Assembly (NCBI RefSeq): GCF_000165795.1
Contig: NZ_CM001022.1
Location: 2,513,812-2,577,811 of the forward strand
Reading direction: 5' to 3'
DNA length: 64,000 nucleotides
DNA from: Aminomonas paucivorans DSM 12260
GTDB taxonomy: Bacteria > Synergistota > Synergistia > Synergistales > Synergistaceae
In this document: in pieces, positions 34,487 to 42,287 of the stretch
Numbering within the stretch: the stretch's first letter is position 1
How the letters are laid out: each line of letters begins with the position of its first letter
Translations under genes and position numbers: made by a program
Notes under the pieces: model-generated
What the model saw: the letters and a program-made list of their open reading frames with translations, nothing else
What the model was told of the DNA's origin: nothing
The model's database searches: none

Positions 34487-35989
34487 ATGATGCTTCAGGA
34501 CGAGGACAACCTCCAGGATCTGCTTCGGAAACCCGTTTGTCGCAGTCTGCTCCGAGATCTGACGGACGAGGAACTTCGCGCCTTGGCACAGCATGAGGCG
34601 GTTCCGAACCAACAGGGGGCCTCCCTGTACGTGACCCGCATCCGCTCCCGAAGCGCCGCCTTTACGGAAACCCATTACGAGCTGAACGAGGATACTCTTT
34701 CCCTGCTCCAGCAGGTCTGGGGGTACCTACGCTGGCAGCAGATGATCCGCGTCTCCTGCCGCATCGGCTCACCCCAGGTGGCTCCCCTACAGGCCAACCT
34801 TTACGTGACACGAAGGTACGCTCGTCTTGCCCAGATGTTCGGGGCCAACTTCTTCCCCGAGGCGGACGACGACTACGCCGACATCACCACGGTGGTGGTC
34901 CCGGAGTGGCACCAGCGGAAGATCCTGGTCTTCCCGCGGGCAAAGGTGACCTACATCCTGGGGAGCGACTACTACGGTGAGACGAAGATGGCCACCCTTC
35001 GCATGGCCATGCACGTGGCCAGAGAGGAGATGCGTGGCCTGGGGCTCCACGCGGGAAGCAAACTGGTGCGGATCCAACAGGGTGACCAGTTGGTGGAGAA
35101 GGGGCTTTTGGTCTTCGGTCTCTCCGGAACGGGAAAGACCACCATCACCACCGACGATTTTCACCTGGAGCCCCCGGAGGGGGTGGAAGTGCTTCAGGAC
35201 GACATCAACTTCCTCCTCCCCGACGGGAAGAGCCTGGGGACGGAGCGCAACTTCTACATCAAAACGGACAACGTCTCCAAACAGCCCCCCCTCCTGGCTG
35301 CCGCCACAGACCCCCAGGCCATCCTGGAGAACGTCTGGGTGAACGATGACGGGGAGGTCAACTTCGACAACCACGCCATCAGCACCAACGGGCGGGCCGT
35401 GGTTCCCCGATCCGCCATCCCCAACACCTCCGGGCGGATCGACCTGAGTCGGGTGGATGTGATGTTCTTCAACATGCGCCGCTACGACATCCCCCCCGTG
35501 GGGCGGCTGGTCAGTCCGGAGCAGGCGGCGGCGTTCTTCATGCTGGGGGAGTCCACCATCACCAGCGCGGACGACCCTTCCCGGGTGGGACAGGCCAAGA
35601 GGGTCGTGGGCTTCGACCCCTTCGTGGTGGACAACCCCCACCGGAACGGGAACCGAATCCTTCAGATCCTTCGGGAAAACCCCCACATCCGATGCTACGT
35701 CCTGAGCACGGGGCGGGTAGGAGGCAAGGACGGAGCCAACATCACCCCCCAGGTCACCTTCGCCTGCATCGAGGGCATCCTTCGGGACACCCTGAAGTGG
35801 ACCTACGACGACGTGTTGGGATACGAGGTTCCCGAAGCCCTTCCCCTTCCCGATCCGGAGCAATACCAGCCCAGGACACACCTTACACAAGAAGAGTATG
35901 TAGCCACCATCACTGCGCTCCGTAAGGAACGAAAGACCCATCTGGAGAAGTTCTCTGGACTGGCTCCGGAGATTCTGGCGGCCCTTTAG
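34487..35989 (+). CDS. Divergent ATP-type phosphoenolpyruvate carboxykinase
   Basis: 500 residues. The kinase P-loop FGLSGTGKTTITTD (about 210-223) is diagnostic of ATP-PEPCK, and further family-like blocks are ILGSDYYGETKMATLR (substrate/metal region), FDNHAIS and SRVDVMFFNMRR. Some canonical elements differ: the metal-binding region reads LQDDINFLL rather than GDDEHGW, and the adenine region around FMLGESTITSADDPSRVGQ departs from the Enterobacterial form. The normal reaction is oxaloacetate + ATP to PEP + CO2 + ADP. Either this is a distant clade of true PEPCK or a related kinase. It follows the YigZ gene by 23 bases, and GAGGATGAGG precedes the ATG. A terminator lies about 130 bases past the stop. 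Confidence 0.8.
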   Translation: MMLQDEDNLQDLLRKPVCRSLLRDLTDEELRALAQHEAVPNQQGASLYVTRIRSRSAAFTETHYELNEDTLSLLQQVWGYLRWQQMIRVSCRIGSPQVAPLQANLYVTRRYARLAQMFGANFFPEADDDYADITTVVVPEWHQRKILVFPRAKVTYILGSDYYGETKMATLRMAMHVAREEMRGLGLHAGSKLVRIQQGDQLVEKGLLVFGLSGTGKTTITTDDFHLEPPEGVEVLQDDINFLLPDGKSLGTERNFYIKTDNVSKQPPLLAAATDPQAILENVWVNDDGEVNFDNHAISTNGRAVVPRSAIPNTSGRIDLSRVDVMFFNMRRYDIPPVGRLVSPEQAAAFFMLGESTITSADDPSRVGQAKRVVGFDPFVVDNPHRNGNRILQILRENPHIRCYVLSTGRVGGKDGANITPQVTFACIEGILRDTLKWTYDDVLGYEVPEALPLPDPEQYQPRTHLTQEEYVATITALRKERKTHLEKFSGLAPEILAAL

Positions 35990-36123
35990 ACCCGGTTTTC
36001 TCTCCGTGGGAGCCCGTTGATCAGGATAGAGCAACCTCTTCCTTCTCTTTTTCGCTGCTTGACCAGGGGGCTTTTCTGGCTGGTTGAGAAGAACAGACGA
36101 AAACAGGCCTTTCTTGAAACAAC

Positions 36124-36168
36124 GGAGAGGGGGCGACGTCCTCGCGACGTCGCCCCCTCTCTCCTTTT
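36124..36168. terminator. Bidirectional terminator after PEPCK gene
   Basis: GGAGAGGGGGCGACGTC pairs with GACGTCGCCCCCTCTCTCC across a small loop, with TTTTCT on the plus strand. It lies between two converging genes. Confidence 0.8.
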
Positions 36169-36193
36169 CTGCCCCTTTCGCTACCTCCCTCTT

Positions 36194-36685
36194 CTATTCC
36201 GGAGGCAGCGGTTGCTCGTAGGCGGACCCCATGAGCTTCCTCCAGTCCACATCGTCCCCCAGCAGGTTCGGGCAGGTGGCCTCGGGATAGAACCAGTGCC
36301 GCCCCAACCCCATGAGGACGTTGTACCACTCGTGCACGTCCGGGGGTGCCACGTTCCCCTCCCGTCCGATCTGGCGAAGCTCGCGATAGACCAGGGCGAC
36401 CATCTGGTTTTCGTCCAGGCAGGCGGTGGTCTTCTCGAAAAACTCCATGATGTAGGTAAAATCCATGGCCCCCAGCTGGTAGAGGATCTCCTGCCATTTG
36501 GGAGGAACCTTGCTCGTCCGGGCCAGGATCACCCGTTTCTTGCTCCCCACGGACTTCCGGTTGAGGAGGAAGAGGATGTGGTCCACCTCGATGTGCCTCA
36601 GTTCCTCGTATTTCTGGATGAGTTTCTCCGCGATGGGCTTGATACGACTGGAACAGATCTCGTAGGTCCCTTCCAAGGGCTCCAT
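36194..36685 (-). CDS. Putative metallopeptidase-fold protein lacking the HExxH histidines
   Basis: 163 residues, soluble. The order of segments (an N-terminal helix, HILFLLNRKSVGSKKRVIL, a WQEILYQLGAMDFTYIMEFF block, then VALVYRELRQIG and DVHEWYNVLMGLG) follows the small putative metallopeptidase family often called phage metallopeptidase. In that family the block corresponding to VYRELRQIG reads HELxH. Here both zinc histidines are replaced (His to Arg and His to Gln) while the glutamate stays. The protein is therefore probably not a zinc peptidase. The ATG at 36685 follows GGGGGATGAAAGG. Single gene; nothing phage-like lies around it. Confidence 0.6.
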   Translation of the reverse strand: MEPLEGTYEICSSRIKPIAEKLIQKYEELRHIEVDHILFLLNRKSVGSKKRVILARTSKVPPKWQEILYQLGAMDFTYIMEFFEKTTACLDENQMVALVYRELRQIGREGNVAPPDVHEWYNVLMGLGRHWFYPEATCPNLLGDDVDWRKLMGSAYEQPLPPE

Positions 36686-36824
36686 CCTTTCATCCCCCTT
36701 TGCGTGGAAAAGTATAGCATCCCCATCCCCTTGAGCCCCCATGGTCAGCTTTGGTCTAGCCCTTGGTGCATTTTCCGGGCCTCCCAAAGCCCTTCCTAGA
36801 CCTGTTTTGATAGGATCTGTTCGC

Positions 36825-36856
36825 ATGTCAAGGCATGAGTTATACTCGGTTGACAT
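36825..36856 (+). promoter_or_regulatory. Inverted repeat around the bioY promoter, candidate biotin operator
   Basis: ATGTCAA (36825-36831) and TTGACAT (36850-36856) form an inverted repeat that encloses a TATACT -10 box at 36841-36846. The -35 region is poor. BirA operators in other bacteria are also spaced inverted repeats at biotin-gene promoters, so BirA control of bioY is a reasonable guess but the half-site differs from the classic TTGTAAACC. Confidence 0.45.
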
Positions 36857-36874
36857 CACAAGGAGGTGCATGCC

Positions 36875-37456
36875 TTGTTCCTTCGACCCCGCGTGGCTGT
36901 CCTGGCCGCGCTGTTTGCCGCCCTGACGGCGGTGGGCGCCCAGATCCGCATTCCCTTTCCCCTCGTCCCCCTGACCCTCCAGACGCCCTTCGTCCTGGCG
37001 GCAGGGCTCGTCCTGGGCCCCCGTGGAGGCATGTGGGCCATGGGGCTTTATCTCCTCATGGGACTGTTCGGCCTCCCGGTCTTCGCGGGAGCGGGAGGTC
37101 CCCAGGTGGTGCTGCTGCCCACCTTCGGCTTCCTTCTGGGCTTCGTGGGGGCCGCCGGGGCGGCGGGATGGGTGGCTCGATGGGATGCCCCGGACCTTTC
37201 CCCGGGGCATCGGTTTCGGCTCCACCTCCTGGCCTGCCTCTGCGGGACGGGGGTGCTCTACGCCCTGGGGCTGACGGGACTTTGGGCGAACCTGCATTGG
37301 GTGGCGGGAAAGGACGTATCTTGGACCGCGGTCCTGGAGATGGGGCTCTTCCCCTTCCTGCTGGGGGATGGGGTGAAGATTCTGGGCACGTCGGTTCTGG
37401 TCTCCCTCTCCCTGCAACGGGTTCCGGGGTTGCTCTCGGGAAGGGCACCGGGCTAG
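36875..37456 (+). CDS. bioY: Biotin transporter S-component BioY
   Basis: 193 residues, six hydrophobic segments. The family signature LTAVGAQIRIPFPLVPLTLQ followed by LGPRGGMWAMGLYLLMGLFGLPVFAGAGG is clear, and the C-terminal FPFLLGDGVKIL is typical. BioY binds biotin and works with an energy-coupling factor module (not in this window) or alone. The start chosen is TTG at 36875, eight bases after AGGAGG. A GTG at 36866 overlaps the ribosome site itself and an ATG at 36870 is out of frame. It is followed by a strong terminator, so it is a single-gene unit. Confidence 0.93.
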   Translation: MFLRPRVAVLAALFAALTAVGAQIRIPFPLVPLTLQTPFVLAAGLVLGPRGGMWAMGLYLLMGLFGLPVFAGAGGPQVVLLPTFGFLLGFVGAAGAAGWVARWDAPDLSPGHRFRLHLLACLCGTGVLYALGLTGLWANLHWVAGKDVSWTAVLEMGLFPFLLGDGVKILGTSVLVSLSLQRVPGLLSGRAPG

Positions 37457-37502
37457 TCCCTGCGCCACGTGAAACAATACCCATAGGCCGTTTAGGAAAC
37501 CC

Positions 37503-37540
37503 CGAGGGAGGGAGCCAGTTGGCTCCCCCCCTCGTTTTTT
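37503..37540 (+). terminator. Intrinsic terminator of bioY
   Basis: GAGGGAGGGAGCC pairs with GGCTCCCCCCCTC across AGTT, followed by GTTTTTT. Confidence 0.88.
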
Positions 37541-37837
37541 ACCCCCCTTCCCTCCTGGTGCCCCCTTGTCCCTCCTGCTGCCCTTCAGCCCCCTGCCCCC
37601 CTCTCCGGGTGTTCTCGTCCCCTTCACACCGAGACCTTCCGATTCCTGGTCTCTGTGGGAAGAGTGGAACACGCCTTGAGCGACGGGGAGCGCGCAGAGA
37701 CCCCCGTTAGGAGTGGCGAAAGGGGATGCGAGGGGAGCGGGAGCGTCAAAACCCAGGCTTTGGAGAGAACGAAGAGGTTGATCTTTACTAACCTATTTTC
37801 TCTCCTGGCTCCCCCCTTATCCTCCCGGGATCCTCAA
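37541..37837. other. Intergenic stretch without a recognisable gene
   Basis: About 300 bases between two terminators. The left half is a strongly pyrimidine-rich plus strand; the right half contains an inverted GGTCTCTG ... CAGAGACC pair (about 37650-37707) and a less GC-rich tail. I see no ORF with a ribosome site, no tRNA and no known RNA motif. A small RNA encoded here cannot be excluded. Confidence 0.4.
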
Positions 37838-37879
37838 GACGACGAGAGGGCGGCCCCGAAGGGCCGCCCTCTCGTCGTC
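37838..37879 (-). terminator. Terminator of ftsZ
   Basis: A perfect 18-bp stem (GACGACGAGAGGGCGGCC and its complement) with a 5-6 base loop about 29 bases past the ftsZ stop. The minus-strand T-run is short (CTTGAGG follows), so it may work partly as a stabilising hairpin. Confidence 0.7.
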
Positions 37880-37907
37880 CGACCTTGTAAGGATGAGGCT
37901 TTGGGCG

Positions 37908-39107
37908 TTACTCCCGGCGTCGCCACACCGAGGGGGTGTCCAAGCCCGTGGTGGGAGTCTGAAGGAAGAGGCCGTCCTCCTCCGCCCCCTCCCGGGGAGC
38001 CTCCGCCTCGGGACGTTCCGGAGCCTTGGGGCCTCGGGCCGAGGCGGACTGAAGGTGCAGCCCCGGGGTCTCCCGTTCCCGACGGGCAGGGGAGGTGCCG
38101 GGCTCGAAGCCCGTGGCGATGACCACCATCTGCACAGAACCCTCCATGGCAGCATCGGGGACGTAGCCCCAGACGAAGTTGGCGTCCTCGTCCAGGTGCT
38201 CCCGAAGGAGTTCCGCCGCCTCGTAGACCTCGTGGATCCCCAAATCCATGCCGCCGGTGACGTTGAGGAGCACTCCCTTGGCCCGGCGCATGGGGGTTTC
38301 CATGAGGGGGCTCTCCAGCGCCTTCTGGACCGCCTCCTTGGCCCGGTTCTCTCCCTTGCCCACGCCGATGCCCATGACCGCCGCTCCGGCGTTGGACATG
38401 ACGGTGCGTAGGTCCGCGAAGTCCACGTTCACCAGGCCGGGGCGCACCACCAGATCCGTGACGCCCTGGACGGCCTGGCGCAGCACGTCGTCCGCCAGGC
38501 GGAAGGAGTCCTGCAGGGGCATGTTGCGATCCGCCATCTCCAGGAGCTTGTCGTTGGGCACCACGATGAGGGCGTCCACGGACTCCCGAAGCTGGTCGAT
38601 GCCCTCCTGGGCCTGGCGGCAGCGTTTCTTGCCCTCGAAACCGAAGGGACGGGTCACCACCGCCACGGAGAGGATCCCCATCTCCTTGGCCATCTGGGCG
38701 ATCACCGGCAGGGCCCCGGTACCGGTGCCCCCGCCCATGCCCGCGGTGAGGTAGACCATGTCGGAACCCTTCAGGGCCTGGCGGATCTCCTCCCGGGACT
38801 CCAGGGCGGCATCCCGTCCCACCTCCGGGCAGGCGCCGGCCCCCAGGCCGCGGGTGAGCTTCGCCCCCAGGACCACCTTCCAGTCCGAGGAGGATTGGTC
38901 CAGGCTGCCCAGGTCCGTGTTGGCGGCGATGTAGTCCACCCCCTGCACGCCGCTGCGGATGATGTGGTTGAGGGCATTGTTCCCCCCTCCGCCGACGCCG
39001 ATGACCTTGATGACCTCCCGGCGGCATTCGTCGCGCTCCAGCCTGATGGTTCCCTGGTCCTGGACGCGCTCGTCCCCGGGAATCACGCTGAGCAGGTGAT
39101 TTGGCAT
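37908..39107 (-). CDS. ftsZ: Cell division GTPase FtsZ
   Basis: 399 residues. FtsZ/tubulin landmarks: VIKVIGVGGGGNNALN (32-46), the GTP signature AGMGGGTGTGA (122-132), and the T7 loop region NVDFADLRTVMSNAG. The C-terminal tail is Pro/Glu-rich and ends LDTPSVWRRRE, which resembles the conserved FtsZ C-terminal peptide that binds FtsA/ZipA-like partners. It polymerises into the cytokinetic ring. GGAGGAAAAAGG lies before the ATG. It is not next to ftsA or other dcw genes but alone, about 5 kb from parB. An N-terminal extension of some 30 residues precedes the GTPase core. A second FtsZ elsewhere in the genome cannot be excluded. Confidence 0.92.
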   Translation of the reverse strand: MPNHLLSVIPGDERVQDQGTIRLERDECRREVIKVIGVGGGGNNALNHIIRSGVQGVDYIAANTDLGSLDQSSSDWKVVLGAKLTRGLGAGACPEVGRDAALESREEIRQALKGSDMVYLTAGMGGGTGTGALPVIAQMAKEMGILSVAVVTRPFGFEGKKRCRQAQEGIDQLRESVDALIVVPNDKLLEMADRNMPLQDSFRLADDVLRQAVQGVTDLVVRPGLVNVDFADLRTVMSNAGAAVMGIGVGKGENRAKEAVQKALESPLMETPMRRAKGVLLNVTGGMDLGIHEVYEAAELLREHLDEDANFVWGYVPDAAMEGSVQMVVIATGFEPGTSPARRERETPGLHLQSASARGPKAPERPEAEAPREGAEEDGLFLQTPTTGLDTPSVWRRRE

Positions 39108-39305
39108 CCTTTTTCCTCCTTCTCTGGCATCTCCTCTCCGCCTCTTGGGACCTGGATGATCGGGAAGTAAGGAATGGGTCTTCGGGAGGAGGGAGGGAGG
39201 TCTCTGGTATTATAAACTGGTTTAACCCTTTGCCGTTATCATAGCCACCGGGCGCTCCCATCGTCAAGACGCCCGAGCCCGATTTCCCAGAGGAGGCCTC
39301 TGTCC

Positions 39306-40418
39306 GTGAGCCCGAACCTTCCTCCCGACGCATCCCCCAAGAACCCCGCCGTCCCCACCCTGCCCTTTCTCCTGTTCTTGGGCATCCTGGGGCTCGGGGC
39401 CCTGGAGGTGACCCGCCCCCTGGTGCGCCCCCTGGCCTGGGGGGCCGTGGCGGCCTTCCTGACCCACCCTCTCTTCGCCGCCCTGAACCGGCGCACCCGG
39501 GGGCACTGTCCCGGCCTGTGCGCCACCCTCACCCTCCTGGCCGCCCTGTGCTTCGTCCTGGCCCCGGTGTCCTACCTGGTGACCTTCCTGGGGCAGGAGA
39601 CCTCCGCCCTGGTTGCGGCCATCGCCCGGTTCAACGCCCAGATCCAGGGAGGAACCCCGGAGCTGTGGTTCTCCAAGCTGCCCCCCCGGATCCAGGAGAC
39701 CCTGGGCCCCCTGCTTCAGGACCGACGCCTCTGGGGGGAGCTGGTCCAGAAGGCGGGGCTCTGGGTGGGGGGGCTGGTGGCGGCGGGATCCTCGGGGCTC
39801 CTCCAGGGCACCGCCACCTTCCTCTACGAGGCCTCCTTGGCCCTGGTGTCCACCTTCTTCCTGGTGCGGGACGGGGCCTCCATGGTGGCCTACCTGGGGT
39901 CCGCCCTCCCCCTGCCGGGGGAGCAGAAGCGGGCCTTTCTGGAGCGCAGCCGGGACCTGCTCCGGTCGGTGCTCTTCGGGGTGCTGCTCACCGTGGCCCT
40001 CCAGGCGGTGCTGGGGGGGCTGGGGTGGTGGGTCGCGGGGCTGCCTAACCCGGTGTTCTCCGGGTTCCTCATGTTCCTCTTCGGCATGGTGCCGTTGGTG
40101 GGCACCGCCCTGATCTGGGTCCCCGGGGGGGTCTACCTGCTGATCGCCGGACACATCAAGGCGGGGGTCCTGCTGCTCCTCTGGGGAGCCTTGGTGGTGG
40201 GGTCGGTGGACCAGTTCCTCCGCCCCCTGTTCATCTCCGGCCGGGGGGGCGCCCCCACCTTCCTGGTGCTGTTGGGAATCCTGGGGGGGCTTTCCGCCTG
40301 GGGCTTTCTGGGGATCTTCCTGGGCCCCCTGGCGCTGGCGCTGTTCCTGGTGGTGTTCGACACCTACCGCCGCCAGTGGGCGACGGAGGATGCCCCCGAG
40401 GGGACCCTTCCCTTCTGA
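39306..40418 (+). CDS. AI-2E family (PerM/YdiK-like) membrane transporter
   Basis: 370 residues with about seven to eight hydrophobic segments. The family blocks are the N-terminal pair (RPLAWGAVAAFLTHPLFAAL), the central FLYEASLALVSTFFLVRDG and the C-terminal VPLVGTALIWVPGGVYLLIAGHIKAGVL plus DQFLRPLFISGRGGAPTFLVLLGILGGLSAWGFLGIFLGPLALAL. Members include putative autoinducer-2 exporters and Na+/H+ antiporter-like proteins, so the transported species is open. The GTG at 39306 follows AGAGGAGG. The next gene starts 44 bases later and may be co-transcribed. Confidence 0.88.
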   Translation: MSPNLPPDASPKNPAVPTLPFLLFLGILGLGALEVTRPLVRPLAWGAVAAFLTHPLFAALNRRTRGHCPGLCATLTLLAALCFVLAPVSYLVTFLGQETSALVAAIARFNAQIQGGTPELWFSKLPPRIQETLGPLLQDRRLWGELVQKAGLWVGGLVAAGSSGLLQGTATFLYEASLALVSTFFLVRDGASMVAYLGSALPLPGEQKRAFLERSRDLLRSVLFGVLLTVALQAVLGGLGWWVAGLPNPVFSGFLMFLFGMVPLVGTALIWVPGGVYLLIAGHIKAGVLLLLWGALVVGSVDQFLRPLFISGRGGAPTFLVLLGILGGLSAWGFLGIFLGPLALALFLVVFDTYRRQWATEDAPEGTLPF

Positions 40419-40462
40419 AGGGACTCCCCGACCCGGGCCGGAGGGCCGAAAGGAGAGCGATC

Positions 40463-42106
40463 ATGGGTAGACCGCGACGCGGCGGCGGGATGCGGGGGTG
40501 GGCCCTGGGGGTGACCCTCCTTCTGGGTTTGGCGGGCTCCGCGCCGGGGGCGACGATCCATCTGTCCGTCCCCTCGGAGGGGGAAACGGTCCTGGCGCCC
40601 CTGCGGGATTTCTACGTCCTGGGCTCCTTCGACCGGCAGGGAAAGACCCCGGAACAGGAACCCCTTTCCCTCCGGGCGGACCTGTTCCGGGAGGGAGAGG
40701 TCGCACCCCTGCGCACCCTGTGGGCCTCCGTGGACGCCACGGGCCTCACCCCCCGGGAGGCTCTCCGGGTGGACTACCTGAGGGACCTGGCCGCCCGAAG
40801 GCTGGGGAACCTCTACGCCGATTCCGACGCCCCGGTGCTCCGGTGCCCCCCGCCGGACATCCGCTGGGACCCCGGCGTCCCCGGAAGCCTGGAGGACCCC
40901 CGACTCAAGGGCGTGGTGGGGGAGCGGGCCTTCGCCTTCCTCTTCCAGGGAGGAGTCACCGGGGACTTCGACACCGCCTACCGCCGGGTCTACTCCCGGG
41001 ACCTGGAGGCGGGGGCCTACCGCCTGGTGGTGCAAGCCCTGGACCGGACCGGGGCTGTCGCGGCCGCGGCGGAGCGCCGCCTTCTCCTGGAGACGGTTCC
41101 GGACAAGGTGCTGTCCCGGTTCAGCCCCCCGGCGCACCTGGAGGCGGTGACCGCCTTCGCCGCCCCTCGAGGCTACCGGGTGTACCGGGACCCCTTCCCG
41201 GGATACTGGGACTGCGGCTCTCCCGGCTCCCCCCCGGCCCTCCGGGAGGAGGCGACGTACTTCGCGGAGATCCTGCCCCGCTGGCGGGCCAACGACGCCC
41301 TGGAGTACCGGGGAGGGCGGGTCCACGGGGTGATTTACAACATCAGCCCGAACTGCGCGACCCAGAACGTGGAGATCGGCAGCCTGGCCGCGGCGGGACG
41401 CCTGGAGACCGCCCTGATCCCCTACCGGTACGACATCGGAGAACCCGCGGTGAGCTATGACCGGGGGGACGGGGTCCCGGCCCTGCGGGTGGGGGTCCTG
41501 GTACCCTTCGCCCCGGGGGATCGGCTGGCTCTGGCCCGAGCGGAGATCCGAGGGGACGGCATCACCCCCCTCCCGGAATCCGACGGGGTCTGCTCCCCCG
41601 ACGACGGGGCGAAGCGGGTGGACTGGGGGGTGGCCGACGGGGTTTCCCTGCGGCCCCGGCAGCTTTTGAGCCTCTTCGGGGTGGTGACGCCCCTGCAGCC
41701 GGCCCCGAAGGACGTGACCCTCTCCGCCGACGCCTCCTACCGGGTGGACAACCGGATCGCGACGCTGCGGGTGGGGGTCTTCGACGGCCCCCGGGAGGTG
41801 CTCTCCCGGGACCTGGAGATCCGCCTCCTCCGGTTCGTGGAGGGACGGGCCCTGACCTCCCTCTACGAGTTCCGCAAGGACCTCTGCCTCCCCGACTCCC
41901 TGGACGGGAGGGTCCTGACGGTGCGCCTCTCCGCCCTGGACGCCCGGGGGACCCCCGTTTCCGGCACGGAGGAGGTCTTTCCCCTCCGTGTGGGGGGCGC
42001 AGGGGCAACCGGCGGATGCAGCACCGGCGGCACCGGGGGGATCCTGGGGCTGGCCCTCCTGGTGGCCCTGATCCCGGGGTCTCTGCGGCACCGGAGCCGC
42101 CCCTAG
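40463..42106 (+). CDS. Exported protein with Synergist-CTERM sorting tail
   Basis: 547 residues. A signal peptide (about 10-30, GWALGVTLLLGLAGSAPGA) precedes a long beta-rich body without a family I recognise; it contains scattered Cys pairs and a stretch on cash-like phrases (YDIGEPAVSYDRGDG). The C-terminus ends GGCSTGGTGG, a hydrophobic segment, then RHRSRP. This is the small-residue/Cys, membrane segment, Arg cluster layout of the Synergist-CTERM sorting signal, known only from this phylum, and implies processing near the Cys and surface anchoring. The ATG at 40463 follows AAAGGAG. A terminator follows. Function unknown. Confidence 0.72.
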   Translation: MGRPRRGGGMRGWALGVTLLLGLAGSAPGATIHLSVPSEGETVLAPLRDFYVLGSFDRQGKTPEQEPLSLRADLFREGEVAPLRTLWASVDATGLTPREALRVDYLRDLAARRLGNLYADSDAPVLRCPPPDIRWDPGVPGSLEDPRLKGVVGERAFAFLFQGGVTGDFDTAYRRVYSRDLEAGAYRLVVQALDRTGAVAAAAERRLLLETVPDKVLSRFSPPAHLEAVTAFAAPRGYRVYRDPFPGYWDCGSPGSPPALREEATYFAEILPRWRANDALEYRGGRVHGVIYNISPNCATQNVEIGSLAAAGRLETALIPYRYDIGEPAVSYDRGDGVPALRVGVLVPFAPGDRLALARAEIRGDGITPLPESDGVCSPDDGAKRVDWGVADGVSLRPRQLLSLFGVVTPLQPAPKDVTLSADASYRVDNRIATLRVGVFDGPREVLSRDLEIRLLRFVEGRALTSLYEFRKDLCLPDSLDGRVLTVRLSALDARGTPVSGTEEVFPLRVGGAGATGGCSTGGTGGILGLALLVALIPGSLRHRSRP

Positions 42107-42120
42107 GCCCTCCCTCTCGC

Positions 42121-42157
42121 AAGGAAGAACCCGGCGGATCCCCGGGTTCTTCCTTTT
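42121..42157 (+). terminator. Intrinsic terminator of Synergist-CTERM gene
   Basis: AAGGAAGAACCCGG pairs with CCGGGTTCTTCCTT, followed by TTCC; located 15 bases past the stop. Confidence 0.82.
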
Positions 42158-42287
42158 CCGCCCCTCCCCCGTTGCCCTCCCGGCCCGAAGCCAGTAGGGT
42201 ATTCTGGCACGTTTCCCACAGACTTTCCCGGCTCGGCGCGGCCGATGAGGCTCGGTCGCCGAAACGGTCATCGGAGGAGGAAACCCC

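Noticed and set aside
37462-37475. Third parS site after bioY
   Set aside because: GCGCCACGTGAAAC matches only one half of the palindrome (11 of 14 bases), so binding is doubtful.
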